DNA of 51,559 nt from Verrucomicrobium sp. BvORR034. GTDB lineage: Bacteria; Verrucomicrobiota; Verrucomicrobiia; Verrucomicrobiales; Verrucomicrobiaceae. Each line of letters opens with the position of its first letter. Position 1 is the first letter of the stretch. Below are positions 43,401 through 51,022 of the stretch, in pieces. The DNA lies in NCBI RefSeq assembly GCF_000739635.1, contig NZ_BATQ01000018.1:1-51559 (forward strand). The letters are read 5' to 3'. The notes under the pieces were generated by a model, which had not been told where the DNA came from, searched no databases, and was given only the letters and a program-made list of their open reading frames with translations. Made by a program: the position numbers and the translations under genes.

Positions 43401-43647
43401 GAGGTGCTGCCGCCTGGTCGGCCTTGACGGATGGGGTGGCACCATCTCGGAGTTGACCCTCCAGCTCGCCGATGCGCTGGTTCATCTGGTACTGCTGATC
43501 GGTCAGGCGGGAGATAGCCTGTCGCAACTGCTCCTCAAGCTGAGCGGTTTTGTCCCGCGCAGCGCGTGAGACGATGGCCGCCCGAATGGGCAGGACGAAG
43601 ACCAGCACCACAAAGGCGAGGAAAAAGAGAAGGCCAATGACTTCCAT
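40486..43647 (-). CDS. DUF2339 family multi-pass membrane protein
   Basis: 1053 residues. An N-terminal helix (2-22) is followed by a coiled coil (about 28-65) and a Pro/Ala/Val-rich linker to residue 165. From about residue 175 onward the protein has more than 20 hydrophobic helices, e.g. LFAWLGGLALFLGIVFFVKY, the usual DUF2339 core start. A typical Phe/Phe/His pattern closes the C-terminus (LKLFFHDLANIGSIYRIGAL). The biological role is unknown; the shape suggests a transporter-like or envelope-assembly protein. Its promoter region is shared with the divergent LysR gene; a GC-rich hairpin (43656-43671) sits just before the start. Confidence 0.9.
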   Translation of the reverse strand: MEVIGLLFFLAFVVLVFVLPIRAAIVSRAARDKTAQLEEQLRQAISRLTDQQYQMNQRIGELEGQLRDGATPSVKADQAAAPPVSPELQIVSQPSTAPPPPPQEQVSPEPVLAETLEPVPVPAAAEEAVPAPLAPPPLPPASTLAPVSTRESTTPVMPPPMPLPSAARKPVQEKPAFTLEQFMGVKLFAWLGGLALFLGIVFFVKYAFEQNLIPPSVRTAIGFVLGIGLTVGGLKLSAKKTYTVLAHTLSATGVLVLYGVTFAAHSIYEFKQFDSVTTFGVMTLITAVGFLLAVRMNAMVVAVLGMVGGFLTPILCSTGQDNPWGLFGYITLLDLGLIAVAKKKRWLYLTALGAAGTILMQLGWDTKFFAAEGYMYGPKTWITVGVFLWFAFLFTAGAWWSKRRDGEDLYPVGSALALCGSALIIAFSFFDHTEILQRPGLLYTLVLLVNVAVLATVWIEPRVRAAQAIVGLLTFTHLSIWSTHELTAEMLPAALAIYLVFGFMHTAFSVVWARRHPGTPQTIAGFVPVVALLLMILPVLRLPAVPFLLWPALLLVNLLIIGLAVVTRALLPVLTAIVLTLFTTLAWLLRLPATTGSMPGFLTILCGFAVVFIAASCFLSRRILATQPNQIGDRDLLPNSLAEWLPISSATLPFLLLIMASLHIPMPNPAPVFGAALVLTLFMLGLTRVSGIGSLPPVAMLCSLGLQISWHVHRFDISSPWQPLFWYLGFYLLFTLYPFIFRQVFERAILPWAAAALSGVGAFLLVHDLVRITWPNNVMGLLPAAFAVAPLLSLVMVLKRHDAANPARLSQLAWYGAVGLFFITLIFPIQFDRQWITLGWSFEGAALCWLYRRVPHGGLRATGAGLLIAAFVRLALNPAVLTYYPRSETPILNWHLYTYGLAAAALILAAWWLAPPRHKLGDLNLRSLFCALGGVLLFLLLNIEIADYFTAPGQRFIVFNFDGNFGRDMTTSISWGLFALGLLGLGFWLRTAATRYAGIGLLAITLLKLFFHDLANIGSIYRIGALIIVALIALAASFLYQKFLDRSHPTDEA

Positions 43648-43729
43648 ACAACGTGCCGGGGGTTGCCCCGGTATAGAACCCTAGTCTGGGACGAAGCGAC
43701 GACGAATGGAAATTGATAAAGTTTGACCG

Positions 43730-43750
43730 TGTATTGATGGACTGAATACA
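43730..43750. promoter_or_regulatory. LysR-type operator candidate
   Basis: TGTATT (43730-43735) and AATACA (43745-43750) form a perfect inverted repeat with a 9-base spacer and contain the T-N11-A pattern (T43734, A43746) typical of LysR-type sites. It lies 27 bp before the lysR-type start and in the divergent gap with DUF2339. Confidence 0.6.
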
Positions 43751-43776
43751 GTGGGCCATCCCCAGACCGACCCTGC

Positions 43777-44655
43777 ATGAACGTCCACCATCTTGAGCTG
43801 TTTTTCTATGTGGCCCGGCATGGCGGGGTGAGCGCGGCCGCCCGGCACATCCCCTACGGCATCCAGCAACCGGCCATCAGTGCACAGATATTGCAATTGG
43901 AGGACAATCTCGGTGTCACCTTGTTTCGCCGGCGCCCTTTCCAGCTCACGAGGGAAGGGCAGGTGCTGTTTGCCTATATAGAGCCTTTCTTCGCGGGTTT
44001 GGATGACATGGCCCGGCGTTTGCGGGGTGGGGTGGACAATCGGCTCCGCATCGCGGCTCCAGAAATTGTGCAGCGGGAGTACCTGCCGGAACTCCTGGTG
44101 CGCATGAAACAGCGCGTGCCAGGGTTTCATTTTACCCTCACCCAGGGGCGGCAGCAGGAAATCGAGGCTCTCCTGGAGTCTCAGGAGATCGATCTGGGCC
44201 TTTCGGTGCTGACGGACAAAGCAGGGCCCAACATCCAGATTCGCGAGGTGGCCACCCTTTCCATGGTGCTGCTGGTCTCCGAATCGAGCGGCATCCAGCA
44301 TGCCCAGGAGGTGCTGGAGCAGGATCGCATCGAGCTGCCCCTCATCACCCTCAGCTCCTTCGAAGGCGTCAGCCGCACGTTTCAAGCCTACCTTCGTACG
44401 CGGGGGGTGGACTGGCTGCCCAGTCTGGAACTCGGTGGGTTGGATCTGGTGAACCGGTATGTGGAGGGCGGGTTCGGTGTGGGGCTCAGTCTCCAGCTGC
44501 CGAAGATGAAGATAGCGCCCGGGGTGAGGGAGCTGCCTTTGCCGGGTGCGCCGCCGGTCACTTTCGGCGCACTTTGGGCGGGTAAACTCACGGCTCCGGC
44601 GGAAGTCTTCGTGCGGGAGGCCGAGTTGCTGGCTGGCGAGTTGTTTTCAAGATGA
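43777..44655 (+). CDS. LysR family transcriptional regulator
   Basis: 292 residues. An N-terminal winged helix-turn-helix (1-62) has the LysR layout: LELFFYVARHGGVSAAARHI, then QPAISAQILQLEDNLGVTLF, then RRRPFQLTREGQ. The rest is a periplasmic-binding-like effector domain. It is divergent from the DUF2339-DUF3999 genes, which are its most likely targets (inference). The small membrane-protein gene follows closely. Confidence 0.93.
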   Translation: MNVHHLELFFYVARHGGVSAAARHIPYGIQQPAISAQILQLEDNLGVTLFRRRPFQLTREGQVLFAYIEPFFAGLDDMARRLRGGVDNRLRIAAPEIVQREYLPELLVRMKQRVPGFHFTLTQGRQQEIEALLESQEIDLGLSVLTDKAGPNIQIREVATLSMVLLVSESSGIQHAQEVLEQDRIELPLITLSSFEGVSRTFQAYLRTRGVDWLPSLELGGLDLVNRYVEGGFGVGLSLQLPKMKIAPGVRELPLPGAPPVTFGALWAGKLTAPAEVFVREAELLAGELFSR

Positions 44656-44705
44656 ATTCAAGGCTGGACGCCCGCCGCGTTTTGCCTTTAAACTTCAATT
44701 CTGCC

Positions 44706-44915
44706 ATGCGTTTTTTCGCCCGTATTCTCTGGATCGTCGCGTTCTTGCTGGCCACCTACTCTTGGATGGTGGCCTTCGAGCACGGCTTCGGGTGGGCGGG
44801 TTTTCGCGATGGGTTCAAGGGTGAATGGCGCAATCTTGCGGCATTCGTCACTGGCAAGCCCGTAGGGCCGCAGCCAGTTACCCCTGCCATGCCGGCTGCT
44901 CCGGCGGCAAAATAG
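44706..44915 (+). CDS. Small single-pass membrane protein
   Basis: 69 residues from the ATG at 44706. One hydrophobic helix (about 3-24, FARILWIVAFLLATYSWMVA) is followed by a Gly/Phe/Trp-rich part (HGFGWAGFRDGFKGEW) and a Pro/Ala-rich tail. An upstream ATG at 44652 overlaps the LysR stop and would add 18 residues; the later start puts the helix at the N-terminus, which I prefer. No family was recognised. Confidence 0.55.
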   Translation: MRFFARILWIVAFLLATYSWMVAFEHGFGWAGFRDGFKGEWRNLAAFVTGKPVGPQPVTPAMPAAPAAK

Positions 44916-44974
44916 CTCCCCTCACGCTCCCTTATTTTACAACGTCAAAACTTCACGAGACTCCCATCAATTCC

Positions 44975-46357
44975 ATGACAGAAGCCGATCTTGCCCCTCA
45001 GCAGAAAAACTTGTGGCTCAAAGGTGTCAGTGCCTATCAGCTAAAGAACTTTGACTACGCCATCAGTCTTGTGCTTACCGTGGTCAAGCAGGCCCCAGAG
45101 TTCCTGGACGGGCGCAAATTGCTGCGCCGCGCCGAAGGTGAAAAATTCCGTAGCCAGAAAAAGGGCCTCTTTGGTGGCGGCCTGAGCATGGGCGGCATCA
45201 AGCTGGGACCCGCCTCCAAGAAGGATCCGTGGGAACAGATTGCTGATCTGGAGGAGAATGTTTTCCAGAAGGATCCCTACAATGCGGCAGCCAATCAGAC
45301 TCTGTATGATCTGGCCATGCGTCTGGGACAGAACCATCTGGCCTCCCTGGCGTTGGAGACCATCAAAGAGGGGCAGCCGACGAACACGCGGAACATGCAC
45401 CAGCTGGCCCTGCACTATATGGCCATCGATGAGCCGGAGAAGGCCAGCGAAACGTATCGCCAGGTCCTGAAGCATGATCCGACCGACATGGACGCCATCA
45501 AGGGCGAGAAGGATGCGGCGGCCAAGACTTCCATGATGCGCCAGGGTTGGCAGCAGGAAGGCGGATTCGACAAAGCCAAGCGCGACAAGGACCAGTCCAA
45601 CCGTGACGAGGCCCTCGCCCGCCAGGGGATGACCCCCGAACAGATGCAAGCCCTTCTGGTGCAACTGGCCGGCGACTACGAAAAGGATCCGAACAACGTC
45701 AACGTGGTCAAAAAGATCGCTGATCTCTATGACCGCATGGATGACTTGGAAAGTGCCATGAGCTACTACGACTGGGCTGCACAGCTGGCCCCGGGCGACG
45801 TGGCCCTGCAGGCCCGTATTGAGCAAGTGCGCAACAAGGCCGGTGAGAAGCACATCCAGCAGATGGAAGCTGAGATTGAGGCTAATCCTGACGCCGAAGA
45901 CATTGAGGAGAAGCGGGAGACCATCCGCGCTACCAAGCGCGAGCGTCTTTCCACCCTCCTTCTAGAGGCCAAATCCAAGGTGGACCGCAACCCCACGGAC
46001 AAGCAGTATCGTTTCGACTACGCCACGATCCTCTTCCAGGCAGAGCAGTACCGCGAGGCCATCCCTGAGCTTCAGCAGGCCAAGAGCAACCCGCACATTC
46101 GCAACAAGGCGCTGCTCATGCTGGGCAAGTGCTTTGAGAGGCTCAACATGAACGACTTGGCCATCAATGCGATGACCGAGGCCGTGAAGGAAATTCCTGC
46201 CTTCAACAACGAGAAGAAGGAGATCCTCTACGAACTGGGCAAGACCTACCAGAAGGTGGGCAAGGCCGACGACTACCTCAACTGCATGAAGGAGATCTAC
46301 AACAACGACTACGGTTACAAAGACGTGGCGTCCCGTGTGGAGTCGTCTTACGCCTAA
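44975..46357 (+). CDS. TPR-repeat protein
   Basis: 460 residues with no signal peptide or membrane helix. TPR-like pairs are visible from residue 10 (WLKGVSAYQLKNFDYAISLV) and at about 140-175 (MHQLALHYMAIDEPEKASET). They recur at about 240-275 (IADLYDRMDDLESAMSYYDW) and 345-440, and a long charged helix occupies about 280-325. Such proteins usually act as scaffolds. The product is probably abundant: no codon peculiarity was seen, but the gene is closed by a strong terminator. The ATG at 44975 is chosen because the first TPR starts right after it. Confidence 0.85.
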   Translation: MTEADLAPQQKNLWLKGVSAYQLKNFDYAISLVLTVVKQAPEFLDGRKLLRRAEGEKFRSQKKGLFGGGLSMGGIKLGPASKKDPWEQIADLEENVFQKDPYNAAANQTLYDLAMRLGQNHLASLALETIKEGQPTNTRNMHQLALHYMAIDEPEKASETYRQVLKHDPTDMDAIKGEKDAAAKTSMMRQGWQQEGGFDKAKRDKDQSNRDEALARQGMTPEQMQALLVQLAGDYEKDPNNVNVVKKIADLYDRMDDLESAMSYYDWAAQLAPGDVALQARIEQVRNKAGEKHIQQMEAEIEANPDAEDIEEKRETIRATKRERLSTLLLEAKSKVDRNPTDKQYRFDYATILFQAEQYREAIPELQQAKSNPHIRNKALLMLGKCFERLNMNDLAINAMTEAVKEIPAFNNEKKEILYELGKTYQKVGKADDYLNCMKEIYNNDYGYKDVASRVESSYA

Positions 46358-46388
46358 GATCACAAACTGTCCTCAAACTGAATGCTTT

Positions 46389-46419
46389 AGGCCGGTTTCC
46401 GCAAGGAAGCCGGCCTTTT
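46389..46419 (+). terminator. Rho-independent terminator between the TPR gene and rex
   Basis: AGGCCGGTTTCC and GGAAGCCGGCCT form a 12 bp stem with one G-U pair and a short loop, followed by TTTT-G-TTT. Confidence 0.85.
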
Positions 46420-46435
46420 GTTTGTGTGGGGTTCC

Positions 46436-46469
46436 TTGACAAAGCCGATTCCTTTGTGAAATTTCACAA
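46436..46469 (+). promoter_or_regulatory. Promoter -35 and Rex-box-like palindrome upstream of rex
   Basis: A consensus -35 TTGACA lies at 46436-46441. The perfect palindrome TTGTGAAATTTCACAA (46454-46469) ends one base before the rex start codon. Its halves match those of known Rex operators (TTGTGAA / TTCACAA), but the spacer is 2 bp instead of 4. It covers the position expected for the -10 box, so bound repressor would block its own promoter. No clear -10 was identified. Confidence 0.7.
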
Positions 46470-47090
46470 GTGACAAGAATCGAAATCCCCCGGAAAACTG
46501 TCTACCGCCTCTCGATCTACCAGCGATGCCTCCAGAGACTGAAGGACAACATGATGGAGACTGTCTCCTCTGAGGCGCTTGCCAAAGCGGCGGGGGTGAA
46601 GTCCACGCAGTTGCGCAAGGACCTGACGTACTTCGGCCAGTTTGGCACCCGTGGTTTGGGCTACAATGTGGCCGGCCTGAGCGGCGCGATTGGAGAGGTG
46701 CTGGGGCGATCACGCCTTCAGCCTGTTATCTTGGTGGGAGTTGGGAACCTGGGCGCAGCGTTGCTTCGCTACGGTGGCTTCCAGAAAGAGGGCTTCGAGA
46801 TCGTGTCCGCGTTTGACGTGCGTCCTGATCCCAAACGGATGAAGGGCCTCAAGATCCCCTTGATGGATGCAAAGGAGCTTTCTTCCTTCATCCGGGAAAA
46901 CCATATCAAGATGGCCATCCTGACCGTCCCGGCGACGCACGGGCAGGAGGTGGTGAATGAGATGGTGGAAGCCGGGATTCAGGCCATCCTGAATTTCTCG
47001 CCTGTGGTGCTGGATGTCCCCAAGAACGTCGTGGTCAACAACGTGGACCTCGCCGTGGAGCTGGAGAATCTGAGCTACTTCATCCGATAG
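46470..47090 (+). CDS. rex: Redox-sensing transcriptional repressor Rex
   Basis: 206 residues starting with GTG. The N-terminal winged helix (about 5-75) contains AGVKSTQLRKDLTYFGQFGT and RGLGYNV, typical of Rex. The Rossmann domain starts PVILVGVGNLGAALLRYGGF with the NADH-binding G90-x-G92-x-x-G95. Rex senses the NADH/NAD+ ratio and represses fermentation and respiration genes. The start lies directly after the palindromic operator, so the mRNA may have almost no leader. No other Rex target operator was noticed in the window. Confidence 0.95.
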   Translation: MTRIEIPRKTVYRLSIYQRCLQRLKDNMMETVSSEALAKAAGVKSTQLRKDLTYFGQFGTRGLGYNVAGLSGAIGEVLGRSRLQPVILVGVGNLGAALLRYGGFQKEGFEIVSAFDVRPDPKRMKGLKIPLMDAKELSSFIRENHIKMAILTVPATHGQEVVNEMVEAGIQAILNFSPVVLDVPKNVVVNNVDLAVELENLSYFIR

Positions 47091-47159
47091 TGAGGCAAGG
47101 GCATTCGCGGGCTGGTTTTGATGTTTGACGGAGTCCGTCACCCGTTGGATGTAGGTGGC

Positions 47160-47372
47160 ATGGACCGCCCAGCCGCTATTGCCCAGATCCGGGAAGCCTG
47201 TAAGAACATCGCCCTCCAGTTTATGAAGCTTCATCCGGCCCTGCCCGGCCTGAATGATGCGGAGACGATGAGTGATTGCATCAAAGCGATTCACGAGATG
47301 ACCGTGCAGCTTGAGACCATCAAAAAGAAGGTCGGCAAGCTGGAACGTGCGGATGACAGCACGGTGCTGTAA
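47160..47372 (+). CDS. Small helical protein downstream of rex
   Basis: 70 residues from ATG 47160, with a purine-rich GGTGG before it; an in-frame ATG at 47121 would add 13 residues. The sequence is soluble and helical, with a C-terminal coiled-coil-like part (VQLETIKKKVGKLERAD). It lies 69 bp after rex on the same strand. No family was recognised. Confidence 0.6.
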   Translation: MDRPAAIAQIREACKNIALQFMKLHPALPGLNDAETMSDCIKAIHEMTVQLETIKKKVGKLERADDSTVL

Positions 47373-47426
47373 GCGCGAATGTTTGTGGTAGGCGGGGCCG
47401 GTTCCGTTGCCCAGTGTTTCCAATCG

Positions 47427-47619
47427 CGCGAAGCGTCTTGGAGTGCTGGCGGCTTGACGCCGCTTTCGCCGGGCGATGGAGGCTGGTTGGTGTCTTGAAC
47501 CTGGGGCCGGCCGGTTGACGTTCGCGGTGGTGGTGGGCTTCGCTTGTGCGTTGTCGTTCTTCACGCGCTATTGCGGTTTGAAAACGGTGTCGAGCCACCG
47601 TACTCCAAGACGCTTCGCG
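47427..47619. repeat. Interspersed 193 bp element, copy B, with 18 bp terminal inverted repeats
   Basis: The termini CGCGAAGCGTCTTGGAGT (47427-47444) and ACTCCAAGACGCTTCGCG (47602-47619) are perfect reverse complements. The interior has further short dyads. No protein-coding potential is convincing. The element is shared with 38127-38320 and again lies between convergent genes. It may be a MITE or a bulky REP-type element; no transposase was found here. Confidence 0.85.
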
Positions 47620-47700
47620 ACGGTGGGAGCGGTGGGATAGGATTTCAATGGGGGAGGTTGGGCGTATCTGAAGGGCGCGGAGCGGGAGCAAGTCTCCCAA

Positions 47701-47736
47701 CAAAACGGCCGCCACAGTGGTTCACTGCGGCGGCCG
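47701..47736 (-). terminator. Rho-independent terminator after the HerA-like gene
   Basis: A 14 bp stem with one mismatch (47706-47719 against 47723-47736) with a 3-base loop is followed on the minus strand by TTTTG. It is 24 bp after the minus-strand ATPase gene. Confidence 0.85.
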
Positions 47737-47760
47737 ATAGAACGAGCTAAATCCACCACG

Positions 47761-50220
47761 CTACTCTGCGACCCAGAGGATGCCGACAGCGCTGGGGGTG
47801 ATGTTCTTCTTGAGCGGGTTAAGCTGAACGGTCTCCAAAACCAGGGCCGTCGGATCGTACTGGTCGCGGATCTTTTGGATCTCATCCGTGAGCTGTTTGT
47901 CCAGGTCCCGGAGTTCCTGGTCATAACGCTCCACTTCATCCTCCGCGGCGGAGGCTTCTTTGGACTCCCGCCAGGCGGAGCCCACCTTGTTCACTGTGGT
48001 GCTGCTGAAGGCGCTGCTCTTGCGTCCGAACAAGGCTCCCAGCAATCCTCCGCCGATCTGCATGACGGTGGAGAGTTTGGCGCTGCTGGCCTGGGCCTTC
48101 TGGGTCTCCAGCTTTTGCTGGGCCCGGGCCATCTTTTCCTGGATGGCCTTGGCCTGCTTGGTCATCCTGGCGCGAAGATCCTCCACTGCCTGATCGCGCA
48201 ATTCACGGGCAGTCTGGTCCACGCGAACCCGGAAGTCTGCCACCGCTTCGCCGAATTTGGAGTAGGCGTCCAGCAGGGGGCTGTAGAGCAGTTCAAACAC
48301 CTCATTGGAGTACACCCAGTTGATGAAGTCCTTGGAGATGGTTTTGTAGGTGGCCGCCTTTTGGGCCACGCTCGGAAGCTCGCCGAAGGCCAGGCTTTCG
48401 TCGGGCTCGGTCTGCAGGGTGGCGAGGTCCAGGTCCTTGGGAATTTCCAGGAACTTGTCCCAGAGCACCTTGGCTTTGGCAGAGTCGATCTCGTTGGCTA
48501 CGGTCACGGTGAGGCGGCCGTTGATCTTCTTCTTGGGATCGTTGAACTGCACCGTGGCAGAGCGCAGCAGCGCTGGCGTATAACTGGTGCCGCCGCCATC
48601 GGCCTTGAAGTATTCGGCCACGCCGTCGGGAAGTTTCGGTCGGATCGAGGAGCCAACGGGTGCGCCCTCTTCATCGTCATCGCCGCCGCCGGGTGGCAGG
48701 AAGCCGCTGTCCTCTGTCGGAGTCGCGGCCTTGGCGGCGCGGGGCTTGCGCGATGAGGCGGCGGAGGAGATGCGGGCGGTGTTGGCGAACTCGGCCCGTT
48801 TCGGGTCCATGAGCTGCTTGATCTGGTTGCGGCCCAGCGGACCTCTCAGGTAGGTCATGACCCAGCGCACGTTGAACACCACGGGGTGCTCCTCATGCAC
48901 GTTGTTCATCAGGAAGATGCGGTTGCCCAGGCCAGAAAGGAGCTTCTCCATGTCGGAGCGGTCAAACCTGGCGTTCTGGGAGGAGGCCGCGCCTTCCAGG
49001 CCATCCAGCACGCGGGCCTTGTCGCGCTCCGTCTGCAGGCGGCCAAGCCACCAGGTGCCGATGTTGGAGAGCGCCTTGTAGTCCAGATCCACCGGGTTCT
49101 GGGTGGCCAGCAGAATGCCCAGGCCGAATGCACGCGCCTGCTTGAGCAGGATCATCATGGGCTTCTTGGACGGTGGGTTGGCTGTGGGGGGCAGGTACCC
49201 GAAGATCTCATCCATGTAGAGCATGGCCCGCAGGCTGGTGGTGCCAGACTGTGCTCTCATCCAGCCCAGAGTCTGGTTGAGCAACAGGCTCACAAAGAAC
49301 ATGCGCTGCGCGTCGCTGAGATGGGCGATGCTGAAGATGCTGACGCGGGGCTTGCCCTCGGGCGTGTAGAGCATGCTCTGGATGTTGAGCGGCACCCCCT
49401 CCAACCAGCTCGCAAAGCTGGGCGAGGCGAGGAGGTTGTTCAGCTTCATCGCCAGATCCGTGCGCTTCTTTTCGGAGAGGAACTCGTCCACAGTCATCAC
49501 GCCCACCTTCTGAAAAGGGGGTTGCTGGGCGAGTTGCACCAGGTTTTCCAGCGTCAGGTTCTGCCCCTTGGCCCAGCAATGGGAAAAAATGTTCGCCAGG
49601 AGGATGTGCTCTGGGGACTGCATGGGGTCGCCTTCCACGCCGGCCAGACTGAGCAGGCTGGTGGCGCAGCTCTCCACCCGCTCGTGGAATATTTCCTCGT
49701 CCTCGAGCACTTCCGCAGGGGGGGCCTCCAGGGAGGCGACGATGGAGACGGGAATGCCGGCGTTGCTGCCAGGGGTGAAGACCGTGATGTCCACGTTGTC
49801 CCGTAGTTTCCTGATCCGCTCGGCGCTCTGGCCCCACTCACCCAGGCCCTTCTTCCACATTGCGGACTGGCTCTCTGCGTACTCGGCGGTGCTCTGGCCC
49901 TTTTTGCGGGCGTCCTCCTCGTTCACCCAGGGCTCGAAGTCGGAGCCGGCCAGGTCCGGGAAGGTGAGCAGGAAGTTCGCGATGTCGCCCTTGGGATCAA
50001 TGGCGATGATGGGGATGCCGTCCATGGCGGCCTCCTCCAGCACCGCGAGGCAGAGGCCTGTCTTCCCGGAGCCCGTCATTCCCAGCACCACGCCGTGGGT
50101 CACGAGGTCCTTGGAATCATAGAGCACCAGATCATCTTCCAGCTTGGATGACACGGGATCATAGGTGCGGCCGAGGTAGAAGGTGCCGGGCTGTTCGTAG
50201 ATTTCGGGTTTGATTTCCAT
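47761..50220 (-). CDS. HerA/DUF87-like P-loop ATPase
   Basis: 819 residues. The ATPase core (about 1-460) has Walker A GMTGSGKTG (47-55), a following DPKGDIANF, Walker B LYMDEIFGY and a sensor-like LATQNPVDLDY. This is the HerA/FtsK-type DNA-pumping fold. The C-terminal part (about 560-819) has a flexible acidic linker (GGGDDDEEGAP), two long coiled-coil segments (about 650-700 and 750-790) and a short beta end (AVGILWVAE). No NurA-like nuclease gene is adjacent. Its role may be in DNA processing or conflict systems, but this is not proven. Confidence 0.85.
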   Translation of the reverse strand: MEIKPEIYEQPGTFYLGRTYDPVSSKLEDDLVLYDSKDLVTHGVVLGMTGSGKTGLCLAVLEEAAMDGIPIIAIDPKGDIANFLLTFPDLAGSDFEPWVNEEDARKKGQSTAEYAESQSAMWKKGLGEWGQSAERIRKLRDNVDITVFTPGSNAGIPVSIVASLEAPPAEVLEDEEIFHERVESCATSLLSLAGVEGDPMQSPEHILLANIFSHCWAKGQNLTLENLVQLAQQPPFQKVGVMTVDEFLSEKKRTDLAMKLNNLLASPSFASWLEGVPLNIQSMLYTPEGKPRVSIFSIAHLSDAQRMFFVSLLLNQTLGWMRAQSGTTSLRAMLYMDEIFGYLPPTANPPSKKPMMILLKQARAFGLGILLATQNPVDLDYKALSNIGTWWLGRLQTERDKARVLDGLEGAASSQNARFDRSDMEKLLSGLGNRIFLMNNVHEEHPVVFNVRWVMTYLRGPLGRNQIKQLMDPKRAEFANTARISSAASSRKPRAAKAATPTEDSGFLPPGGGDDDEEGAPVGSSIRPKLPDGVAEYFKADGGGTSYTPALLRSATVQFNDPKKKINGRLTVTVANEIDSAKAKVLWDKFLEIPKDLDLATLQTEPDESLAFGELPSVAQKAATYKTISKDFINWVYSNEVFELLYSPLLDAYSKFGEAVADFRVRVDQTARELRDQAVEDLRARMTKQAKAIQEKMARAQQKLETQKAQASSAKLSTVMQIGGGLLGALFGRKSSAFSSTTVNKVGSAWRESKEASAAEDEVERYDQELRDLDKQLTDEIQKIRDQYDPTALVLETVQLNPLKKNITPSAVGILWVAE

Positions 50221-50335
50221 GGGAGAGGGAAGGGGTGGAACCCAATGCGGTTAAACCATGAAGCAGGTGAAAAGACAATGGGCAATGAATGGGAGACGGA
50301 ACTTCATCCGGCCTTGGCCAGCAGGACGACGTCGT

Positions 50336-50372
50336 GAAAAAGAAAAGGCGCGGCAGTATTGCCGCGCCAGTA
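50336..50372 (-). terminator. Rho-independent terminator after trxA
   Basis: A perfect stem GGCGCGGCA / TGCCGCGCC (50347-50368) with a GTAT loop is followed on the minus strand by a T-rich tract (TTTTCTTTTT). It lies 57 bp after the thioredoxin stop. Confidence 0.85.
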
Positions 50373-50424
50373 AATGCTTGTCAGATGGACCGGTGTTGTG
50401 ACCGGGAGATCAGAGCAAATTCAA

Positions 50425-50751
50425 TCAGAGAGCTTCCAGCTTGCGGCTGAGAGCATCCTTGGACTGAACGCCCACCACGACGTCCTTGGCCTGGCCATCC
50501 TTGAAGAACACCAGCATGGGGATGGAGCGCACGTTGAACTGAGCGGCGAGGTTCTGGTTGTCGTCCACGTTCACCTTGCCGATTTTCACTGCGCCTGCCT
50601 TGTCCTTGGCCAGGTCTTCAAGAATCGGGGTGAGCATGCGGCAGGGTCCGCACCACTCGGCCCAGAAGTCCACGATCACGGGCACCGTGGAGTTTTGCAC
50701 TTCGGCGGTGAAGTTTTCTTCGGTCAAGGTGACCAGGGTTTCGCTAGCCAT
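50425..50751 (-). CDS. trxA: Thioredoxin
   Basis: 108 residues, standard thioredoxin size. The active site is WAEWCGPCRM (C34, C37), with a cis-proline in RSIPML (P78) and the buried Asp in VDFW. It reduces protein disulfides in the cytosol with electrons from thioredoxin reductase. No reductase gene is nearby. It has its own terminator. Confidence 0.97.
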   Translation of the reverse strand: MASETLVTLTEENFTAEVQNSTVPVIVDFWAEWCGPCRMLTPILEDLAKDKAGAVKIGKVNVDDNQNLAAQFNVRSIPMLVFFKDGQAKDVVVGVQSKDALSRKLEAL

Positions 50752-50854
50752 AGTATTAGGGTGTGGAAAGATTTACGCACGCATCGTGGCGAGGGGATGC
50801 GGCGAATCAACCGGAATCGCAGAGCAACGCGGGGCTGGCTGCCGGACGAGGGCA

Positions 50855-50887
50855 CAAAAAAGGCGCGACCGGAGTCGCGCCTTTTGA
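50855..50887 (-). terminator. Rho-independent terminator after the 27-residue gene
   Basis: A perfect stem GGCGCGAC / GTCGCGCC with a CGGA loop is flanked by an A-run that reads as TTTTTT on the minus strand. It closes the transcript of the small membrane-peptide gene. Confidence 0.85.
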
Positions 50888-50914
50888 GTAGAAGGGAAGT
50901 GCTACGGGTGCAGT

Positions 50915-50998
50915 CTAGCTGCCGATCTGACTCTTGGTCAGGATGTTGATGGCAAGGACTGCGATCGAGAGCAGGAAAAGGATCCAGGCGAGAGGCAT
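50915..50998 (-). CDS. Small membrane peptide, 27 residues
   Basis: The ATG at 50998 opens a 27-residue frame ending at TAG (50915). It begins MPLAWILFLLSIAVLAINIL and ends in a short polar tail (TKSQIGS). Almost the whole peptide is one transmembrane helix. It starts 24 bp after the stop of the gene at 51023 and is followed at once by a terminator, so the transcript boundaries support it as a real gene. No Shine-Dalgarno was seen. The function is unknown. Confidence 0.65.
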   Translation of the reverse strand: MPLAWILFLLSIAVLAINILTKSQIGS

Positions 50999-51022
50999 GG
51001 GAACAGGAGGAACGAGTTGGGA

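Noticed and set aside
47320-47715. Minus-strand open frame through repeat copy B
   Set aside because: The same reasoning as for copy A; the frame also runs into the end of the small gene after rex.
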